Of a stretch of 11,751 bases of DNA, positions 6,932 to 11,751 are shown one piece after another (position 1 is the first letter of the stretch; each line of letters begins with the position of its first letter). The position numbers and the translations under genes are program-made. The notes under the pieces are model-generated. The model saw only the letters and a list, made by a program, of their open reading frames with translations. It did no database searches and had not been told where the DNA came from. This DNA is from Woeseiaceae bacterium. GTDB lineage: Bacteria; Pseudomonadota; Gammaproteobacteria; Steroidobacterales; Woeseiaceae. The stretch covers positions 1 to 11,751 of the forward strand of contig JALHUQ010000096.1 in the NCBI GenBank assembly GCA_022866645.1. Direction: 5' to 3'.

Positions 6932-8017
6932 TTATATCTCCGGTGTTTCCGACTTGATGTCGGCATTTTGTGCGCGATTGCGCAAATAGTGATCCATGAT
7001 GACCAGCGCCACCATTGCCTCGGCGATAGGCGTCGCCCGCAAGCCAACGCAGGGGTCGTGACGTCCCGTGGTTACGATTTCCGTATCCTTGCCGGACTTG
7101 TCGATCGTCTTTCCCGGAACAGAAATACTCGATGTTGGTTTGAGTGCCAGACTCGCGAGTATGTCCTGGCCGGATGAAATTCCGCCAAGCGTGCCGCCCG
7201 CGTCATTCTTGCTAAAGCCGCTTGCCGACATTTCGTCGCGATGTTCGCTGCCGCGCTGCGTTATCGCCGCAAATCCTGCGCCCAGCTCGACACCTTTGAC
7301 GGCATTAATGCTCATCAGTCCATGCGCAATATCCGCCTCGAGTTTATCGAATACAGGCTCGCCCAATCCTGGCGGAATATTGCTGGCCAGAACACTGATC
7401 TTGGCGCCGATCGAGTCGCCCTGTTCTCTGAGTTCGTCCATGAAACGATCGAGTTCGTCAACGCGATCGGGATCTGCGCAAAAAAATGCGTTGTCATCGA
7501 TGCTGCCGAAGTCTTTCGCATCGAGCTTGATCGGGCCGAGCTGCGACAAATAACCACGGACCTCGATGCCGAGTCGCTCTTTCAGGTATTTTTTCGCGAT
7601 AGCACCGGCCGCGACACGCATCGCGGTTTCGCGCGCCGACGATCTGCCGCCGCCGCGATAATCGCGGATACCGTACTTCTGCTGATAGGTGTAATCAGCG
7701 TGGCCAGGTCTGAACTTGTCCTTTATATCGCCGTAATCCCTGGAGCGCTGATCCGTATTCTCGATCAGCAGTCCGATCGGTGTTCCCGTCGTCTTGCCTT
7801 CGAAGACACCCGACAGAATCTTGACCTGATCCGGCTCATTTCGCTGCGTCGTATGACGGTTGCGGCCGGGGCGGCGGCGGTCGAGATCGCCCTGAATATC
7901 CGCTTCTGACAATTCCATTCCGGGAGGGCAGCCGTCGACAATGCAGCCCAGCGCGGGGCCATGGCTCTCGCCAAACGTTGTTACTGTGAAAATCAGGCCA
8001 AAAGTATTTCCAGACAC
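6932..8017 (-). CDS. aroC: Chorismate synthase
   Basis: AroC converts 5-enolpyruvylshikimate-3-phosphate to chorismate with reduced FMN, the last common step to aromatic amino acids, folate and quinones. The 361-residue length equals that of E. coli AroC. The conserved histidines are His19 in TFGESHG and His106 in RPGHADYTY. The family signature GGGRSSARETAMRVAAGA follows near 120, and GRHDPCVG lies near the C-terminus. The start is GTG at 8017, two bases after the prmB stop, preceded by AAGGG eight bases upstream inside the end of prmB. The stop is separated by one base from the asd TTG start. A prmB-aroC pairing is well known in gammaproteobacteria. Nothing about the sequence is unusual. 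Confidence 0.97.
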   Translation of the reverse strand: MSGNTFGLIFTVTTFGESHGPALGCIVDGCPPGMELSEADIQGDLDRRRPGRNRHTTQRNEPDQVKILSGVFEGKTTGTPIGLLIENTDQRSRDYGDIKDKFRPGHADYTYQQKYGIRDYRGGGRSSARETAMRVAAGAIAKKYLKERLGIEVRGYLSQLGPIKLDAKDFGSIDDNAFFCADPDRVDELDRFMDELREQGDSIGAKISVLASNIPPGLGEPVFDKLEADIAHGLMSINAVKGVELGAGFAAITQRGSEHRDEMSASGFSKNDAGGTLGGISSGQDILASLALKPTSSISVPGKTIDKSGKDTEIVTTGRHDPCVGLRATPIAEAMVALVIMDHYLRNRAQNADIKSETPEI

Positions 8018-8019
8018 CG

Positions 8020-8889
8020 CTATAACCCTTGTAAGTCATCTTTGGTCAGCAAAAATACGCCAGTCCCACCCTCGGCAAATTCGAGCCAGACAAACGGCGT
8101 CTCGGGATAAGCCTTTTCGAGTGCGGGCTGACTATTCCCTACCTCGCAGACGAGTATTCCACTGTCTGTAAGGAATCGCGAGGCATCCTGCAAAATCTTG
8201 TGCACAGATTCCAGACCGTCATCACCGGCGGCGAGGCCCAGTGCCGGCTCGTGGTGATATTCGGTCGGCATCGACTCCATGTCGAGTCGATCCACATAGG
8301 GCGGATTGCTGACGATCAGGTCGTACTGCTTGCCGGCCAGCGCCGCGAAAAAGTCGGATTGCACGGCGCTCACTCGGTCGCTCAGGCCATGGCGCTCTAT
8401 ATTAACAACTGCCACGTCCAGCGCATCCGTTGAAATATCAACGGCATCGACGCTGGCGTCGGGAAACGCATGTGCGATAGCGATCGCGATGCAGCCACAC
8501 CCGGTTCCGAGATCAACAGCTGCTCGCACCGAATCAGGGTCCAACCACGGCGAAAACCGCGCATCAATCAACTCTGCGATCGGGCTGCGCGGAACCAATA
8601 CGCGCTCGTCGACATAGAATTCGTGGCCCGCAAAGAACGCCTGCCGCACGAGATACGCGAGTGGTGTCCGTTCCTCGATGCGTCGCCGCGCCAGGTCCAG
8701 AATTTCCGACACTTTTCCGTCTTCGACATTGTTGGCATAAACGGCCGGGGCATCATCATGTGAAAGCTGCAATGTGGCAAACACCAGCCAGGCCGCTTCA
8801 TCCAACGAATTATCCGTACCATGGCCAAACCACAGCGGAGCGCTATCAAAGCGCTCAGCGATGGTGCGTATCAGGAGGTCGACGGTCAC
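8020..8889 (-). CDS. prmB: 50S ribosomal protein uL3 N5-glutamine methyltransferase
   Basis: PrmB methylates a glutamine of ribosomal protein uL3 (L3) using S-adenosylmethionine. The N-terminal part has FGHGTDNSLDEA (21-32) and later GHEFYVDERVLVPRSP (88-103), the PrmB-specific context. The methyltransferase fold has the SAM-binding DLGTGCGCIAIA (126-137) and the glutamine-binding NPPY near 195-198. FLLTKDDL near the end resembles the E. coli terminus. The start is uncertain. GTG at 8889 (289 residues) best fits the family but has no clear Shine-Dalgarno. TTG at 8922 adds 11 residues. ATG at 8976 gives 318 residues but its codon overlaps the sco start codon on the other strand. The frame stays open to 9240 across sco, which is not credible coding. 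It is the first gene of the prmB-aroC-asd unit. It could be confused with PrmC, but the GHGTDN and HEFYVDE motifs favour PrmB. Confidence 0.92.
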   Translation of the reverse strand: MTVDLLIRTIAERFDSAPLWFGHGTDNSLDEAAWLVFATLQLSHDDAPAVYANNVEDGKVSEILDLARRRIEERTPLAYLVRQAFFAGHEFYVDERVLVPRSPIAELIDARFSPWLDPDSVRAAVDLGTGCGCIAIAIAHAFPDASVDAVDISTDALDVAVVNIERHGLSDRVSAVQSDFFAALAGKQYDLIVSNPPYVDRLDMESMPTEYHHEPALGLAAGDDGLESVHKILQDASRFLTDSGILVCEVGNSQPALEKAYPETPFVWLEFAEGGTGVFLLTKDDLQGL

Positions 8890-8974
8890 AACGACGGCGA
8901 ATCTATCACGCTGCCGCTCCAACTGCCTGTAGAATTGCCGCCCCGACACTGATTCGTTTAAGAACCACCTCGAC
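8890..8974. promoter_or_regulatory. Divergent intergenic region between prmB and sco
   Basis: These 85 bases separate the two divergent operons and should hold promoters for both. On the plus strand a weak candidate is TTGCCG at 8935-8940 and TTTAAG at 8957-8962, spacer 16, four of six matches each. It would start transcription only a few bases before the sco ATG. I see no clear promoter for prmB, no strong ribosome binding site on either strand, and no obvious operator palindrome. Confidence 0.35.
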
Positions 8975-9586
8975 ATGAGAACCAAGAACTTCATCATCGC
9001 GATCGTCCTCGGCGGCGCGCTTGCGGCCGGCATTTTTGTCGCCGCAAGCATAAACAAACCGGCAGAGCTGCAAACGGCTTTCGTCGTTCCGAGTCCTGCC
9101 GAATTGCCGGCCTTCGCTCTCCAGGACCAATATGGCGAACCGGTCACAGCCGACACGTTTCGCGGCCAATGGGATCTGGTCTTCTTCGGATTTACGAACT
9201 GCCCGGATATTTGCCCGACGACGCTGCAGATACTGGCCAACGCGAAACTCGAACTTCAGAACATCGGCGCAGGCGCGATACCGCGCGTCGTGTTTATCAG
9301 TGTCGACCCGGAACGTGACACGCCGGAAATTCTTGGTCGATACGTGGACTACTTTGGCGCGGCTAATCTCGGCGTCACCGGAACGCTTCCGGAACTCGTG
9401 AAACTCACCACCGCACTGGGTATTTTTTTCGAGAAGGCGCCCACCGACGACGGCAATTATGGCGTTGATCATTCAGCGGCAGTTCTCGTTATCAACCCGG
9501 AGGGACAGTTTTCGGCTTTGTTTAGCGCGCCTCATACGATTGCAAACTACGTGCACGATCTACCGATCATCATGGATGTGAACTGA
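8975..9586 (+). CDS. SCO1/SenC/PrrC-family copper chaperone
   Basis: Sco proteins are membrane-anchored, thioredoxin-like chaperones facing the periplasm. They deliver copper to, or reduce, the CuA centre of cytochrome c oxidase. The 203-residue product has an uncleaved-looking N-terminal anchor at about residues 6-26, then the thioredoxin-like fold. The copper ligands are intact: Cys76 and Cys80 in CPDIC, and His166 in VDHS. FISVDPERDTPE (107-118) is also typical. Length fits the family. The ATG is the only reasonable start, since a stop at 8930 closes the frame upstream and no other start codon intervenes; it lacks a good Shine-Dalgarno. The stop overlaps the next start as TGATG. No cytochrome oxidase genes are in view, so the target oxidase is inferred from the family. 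Confidence 0.94.
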   Translation: MRTKNFIIAIVLGGALAAGIFVAASINKPAELQTAFVVPSPAELPAFALQDQYGEPVTADTFRGQWDLVFFGFTNCPDICPTTLQILANAKLELQNIGAGAIPRVVFISVDPERDTPEILGRYVDYFGAANLGVTGTLPELVKLTTALGIFFEKAPTDDGNYGVDHSAAVLVINPEGQFSALFSAPHTIANYVHDLPIIMDVN

Positions 9587-10023
9587 TGCCGCCGGTCCGA
9601 CTATCGATACTCGGCGCGATATTCGTTTTTGCCGTGCTGAGTGCCTGTGATGGCGATGCTGAGCCGCCGCTGATCGCGACGGCTATCATCATTAACGAAT
9701 CGGTGCCCGGTAAAGCGATGAGCGCGGGCTACCTTTCGCTGCGAAACACTACGCACGACGAGATCAGCATTTCTCGTGTTAGCAGCCCCGAGTTCGGCGC
9801 TGTCGAGATACATGAATCACTGCTGCAGGATGGCGTTGCGAAGATGCGCCGCGTTGAGAAACTGTTGATTCCTGCAAATTCGACTGTCTCGTTGGAGCCA
9901 GGCGGGAAACATCTGATGCTGATGCTTCCTATAGGGGCACCCGAAAACATTTCATTGAATTTCTACAACGACGAAACTCTGCAACTTAGTGTGCAAGCGT
10001 CGCTAACCCGGAGTAAGCACTGA
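9586..10023 (+). CDS. PCuAC-family periplasmic copper chaperone, probable lipoprotein
   Basis: PCuAC proteins (formerly DUF461) bind Cu(I) in the periplasm and work with Sco in loading the CuA site of cytochrome oxidase. The 145-residue product has a short hydrophobic signal ending in a lipobox, LSAC, with Cys21 as the likely lipidated residue. The family copper motif H-X10-M-X21-H-X-M is met exactly: His76, Met87, His109 and Met111. The residue after His76 is Glu where many members have Met. The start ATG shares its A with the sco stop, and the stop shares its A with the psd start. That places it firmly within a coupled operon. The fold and ligands make the family assignment secure. Lipid attachment is inferred from the lipobox alone. 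Confidence 0.9.
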   Translation: MPPVRLSILGAIFVFAVLSACDGDAEPPLIATAIIINESVPGKAMSAGYLSLRNTTHDEISISRVSSPEFGAVEIHESLLQDGVAKMRRVEKLLIPANSTVSLEPGGKHLMLMLPIGAPENISLNFYNDETLQLSVQASLTRSKH

Positions 10024-10883
10024 TGCTCGCTGCACTTTTTGTCGCATTACAATACGTATTACCGAAGCATCTACTGACGGCAATGATCTGGCGTATTGCG
10101 CGAATTCGCCACGTCGCGACCAAGAACTTTTTGATTACACAATTTGTTGGCCTTTATAAGGTCGATATCGAAGAAGTGAAGCTTGTCGTGCCCGCGGATT
10201 TTGCGACCTTTAATGATTTTTTCATTCGCGAGTTAGTCGCGGATGCGCGCCCGATCGATTCCGGAAGCAACAATATCGTTTCGCCAGTCGATGGCACCGT
10301 CAGCATCGCGGGCGCTATCCGGGATGGCAGCATCATTCAGGCGAAAGGCATCGATTATTCACTCAATGATTTGCTGGCGACCGATATTGATCTGGCCAAT
10401 GCCTACGTTAATGGCAGGTTTGCGACCATTTATCTGGCCCCTTATAACTACCATCGTGTACACGCTCCACTCGATGGCGAACTGGTTGCGGCTCGATATA
10501 TACCGGGAGACTTGTTCAGTGTTAATGAAGCCACGGTCGCGCGCGTGGACGGTCTGTTCCGGCGCAATGAGAGGCTCGTCATGCACTTCCGAACTGAGCA
10601 TGGCACAGCTGCACTTATCTTCGTGGGCGCCTTCAATGTCGGCAGCATTTCAACTCCGTGGACGGGGGAGTTGCGCCCACGAAAACGTGGCAGCGTCGAT
10701 GTACTGGATCTTTCGAAGCATCCGACCGCAGTCAGGAAAGGCGATCTGCTGGGCTGGTTCAACATGGGCTCCACCGTCATCCTGTTGTCATCTGCCGATG
10801 CCTGTGAGTGGCATGAGAGCCTGCGGCCCGGAGCGACTGTGCGTGTTGGCGAGGCGATCGGCCACGAGAAGAGCCGGATGTGA
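10023..10883 (+). CDS. psd: Phosphatidylserine decarboxylase proenzyme
   Basis: Psd removes CO2 from phosphatidylserine to make phosphatidylethanolamine at the inner membrane, using a pyruvoyl group formed by self-cleavage. The 286-residue proenzyme matches the bacterial type I family without the longer tail of E. coli Psd. The cleavage motif is MGST, with the cut expected between Gly249 and Ser250. That gives a beta chain of 249 residues and an alpha chain of 37 residues whose N-terminal serine becomes pyruvoyl. Asp90 in PVDG and His147 in YHRVH supply the other triad residues, at the same numbers as in E. coli. The N-terminus (LQYVLPKHLLT) also aligns with E. coli. The ATG overlaps the stop of the copper chaperone, and the stop overlaps the epmA start. 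pssA is not in the window. Confidence 0.97.
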   Translation: MLAALFVALQYVLPKHLLTAMIWRIARIRHVATKNFLITQFVGLYKVDIEEVKLVVPADFATFNDFFIRELVADARPIDSGSNNIVSPVDGTVSIAGAIRDGSIIQAKGIDYSLNDLLATDIDLANAYVNGRFATIYLAPYNYHRVHAPLDGELVAARYIPGDLFSVNEATVARVDGLFRRNERLVMHFRTEHGTAALIFVGAFNVGSISTPWTGELRPRKRGSVDVLDLSKHPTAVRKGDLLGWFNMGSTVILLSSADACEWHESLRPGATVRVGEAIGHEKSRM

Positions 10884-11751
10884 GGGACTGGCGCGCGACA
10901 TCGGGACCTGCGTCCTCGGTACGCCGCGCGGCAATACTGCGGCGACTGCGCGATTACTTTGAAAGTGAAGCTGTGCTTGAAGTCGACACGCCCGCCTTGA
11001 GTACGGCGGCGGCGAGCGACGTACAGATTGAGAGCCTCGAAGTCCACAGCGTGCTGAGTGACAAGCCGTTGTTCTTGCATACCTCGCCCGAATTTTGCAT
11101 GAAGCGCCTGCTGGCATCAGGCTACCCGGATATTTACTCAATCTGTCGTGTGTTTCGCGACGGCGAAACGGGTCGACGTCACCAACCGGAATTCACGATG
11201 GTTGAGTGGTATCGACATGGCTACCAACTCGACGCCATCATCGCAGACACACTGAAGGCGATCGCAGCGGCGTTGGGGAATCCAGCGCTCGTGGACGACG
11301 CGATCGTCACTGACTACCGGGACGTCTTTATCCGTGTTCTGGACATTGATCCCCTCACCGCCACGATCACTGAGTTAGCCGATGCGGCCAAAGCTGATAC
11401 GGCATTGCGGACGGCGTTAGGTGACGAACGCGATGGCTGGCTGGACCTCCTCATAAGCACGCAACTCGCAGCGACTTTTGCGAACGACCGCCTGACGGTC
11501 ATACGACATTATCCCGCCACTCAGGCAGCGCTTGCCCAAATTTGTCCCGATGATCCGGGCGTTGCGGATCGATTCGAGGTTTTTTTCGGCCCGCTGGAGT
11601 GTGCCAACGGCTATGTCGAGTTAACCGACGCGCAAACGCAGGCCGCTCGAATTGCAGAAGATCAAGCCAAGCGACAACAGTTTGGCCGTCGCATACGAGC
11701 ACACGACGAATCCCTGATCCGCGCACTCGCGGCGGGACTGCCGCCCTGCGC
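10880..11751 (+). CDS. epmA: Elongation factor P--(R)-beta-lysine ligase, C-terminus cut by window edge
   Basis: EpmA (GenX/PoxA/YjeA) is a truncated class II lysyl-tRNA synthetase relative that attaches (R)-beta-lysine to a lysine of EF-P, helping ribosomes through proline runs. The frame runs open from GTG at 10880 to the right edge, about 290 residues of roughly 320, so only the end, including class II motif 3, is missing. There is no N-terminal OB-fold anticodon domain, which separates it from LysS. Motif 1 region LEVDTPALS lies at 33-41, TSPEFCMKRLL at 68-78, motif 2 region FRDGETG at 92-98 with HQPEFTMVEWY at 101-111, and FGPLECANGY later. GTG overlaps the psd stop by four bases (GTGA), with a purine-rich GAAGAG shortly upstream. 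No in-frame ATG competes. epmB and efp are not visible. Confidence 0.95.
   Translation, partial: MRDWRATSGPASSVRRAAILRRLRDYFESEAVLEVDTPALSTAAASDVQIESLEVHSVLSDKPLFLHTSPEFCMKRLLASGYPDIYSICRVFRDGETGRRHQPEFTMVEWYRHGYQLDAIIADTLKAIAAALGNPALVDDAIVTDYRDVFIRVLDIDPLTATITELADAAKADTALRTALGDERDGWLDLLISTQLAATFANDRLTVIRHYPATQAALAQICPDDPGVADRFEVFFGPLECANGYVELTDAQTQAARIAEDQAKRQQFGRRIRAHDESLIRALAAGLPPC

Noticed and set aside
6931..7047. N-terminal extension of asd by 39 residues into aroC
   Set aside because: The family N-terminus and a good Shine-Dalgarno coincide with TTG at 6930; the extra residues are aroC read in another frame.
7241..7909. 222-codon plus-strand frame opposite aroC
   Set aside because: AroC is intact and conserved on the other strand; the antisense peptide resembles nothing and has no ribosome binding site.
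8906..9472. 188-codon minus-strand frame opposite sco, and extension of the prmB frame to 9240
   Set aside because: Both overlap the conserved Sco coding sequence. PrmB homology begins only at about 8889, and the upstream extension reads as unrelated sequence.
1..11751. Search for mobile elements, defence genes, tRNAs, CRISPR arrays or a novel system
   Set aside because: Every sizeable stretch is accounted for by recognised housekeeping genes; no inverted-repeat ends, transposase motifs or cloverleaf structures were seen by eye.

Overview
This window reads as a compact chromosomal stretch from a gammaproteobacterium. The support is the gene set and order: prmB-aroC-asd-fimV-truA-accD-folC on one strand, plus E. 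coli-like Psd and EpmA proteins on the other. FimV and EpmA are essentially gammaproteobacterial markers, and the AroC and Psd active-site numbering matches E. coli (AroC His19/His106; Psd Asp90/His147). From memory, the prmB-aroC-asd-fimV-truA run most resembles Xanthomonadales or deep-branching marine gammaproteobacteria. I cannot place it more closely. All genes look like ordinary vertically inherited housekeeping genes. I see no mobile element, tRNA, rRNA, CRISPR array or defence locus.

Left part, minus strand, transcribed from about 8890 down to 1: prmB (ribosomal protein uL3 glutamine methyltransferase), aroC (chorismate synthase) and asd (aspartate-semialdehyde dehydrogenase) are packed with 1-2 nt gaps. 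Their GTG/GTG/TTG starts are read from ribosome binding sites lying inside the upstream gene. A short gap follows, holding a good sigma70-type promoter that overlaps the end of asd, then a GC hairpin with a U-run. After that come the large polar-landmark gene fimV, truA (tRNA pseudouridine synthase), accD (acetyl-CoA carboxylase beta subunit) and folC (folylpolyglutamate synthase, cut by the left edge). The trpF or trpFBA genes that often sit between truA and accD in relatives are absent.

Right part, plus strand, from 8975: a Sco-type copper chaperone, a PCuAC-type periplasmic copper lipoprotein, psd (phosphatidylserine decarboxylase) and epmA (EF-P beta-lysine ligase, cut by the right edge). 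All three junctions overlap (TGATG, TGATG, GTGA), so this is almost certainly one translationally coupled operon. The first two genes would deliver copper to the CuA site of cytochrome oxidase. Psd makes phosphatidylethanolamine. EpmA modifies elongation factor P.

The two operons diverge from an 85-nt region between prmB and sco. No stretch over 300 bases lacks a gene. The points most worth a second look are the promoter/hairpin/leader arrangement before fimV, the degenerate acidic Thr-Gly repeats in the cytoplasmic tail of FimV, the copper/lipid/EF-P operon, and the missing trp genes. I found no convincing new biological system here.
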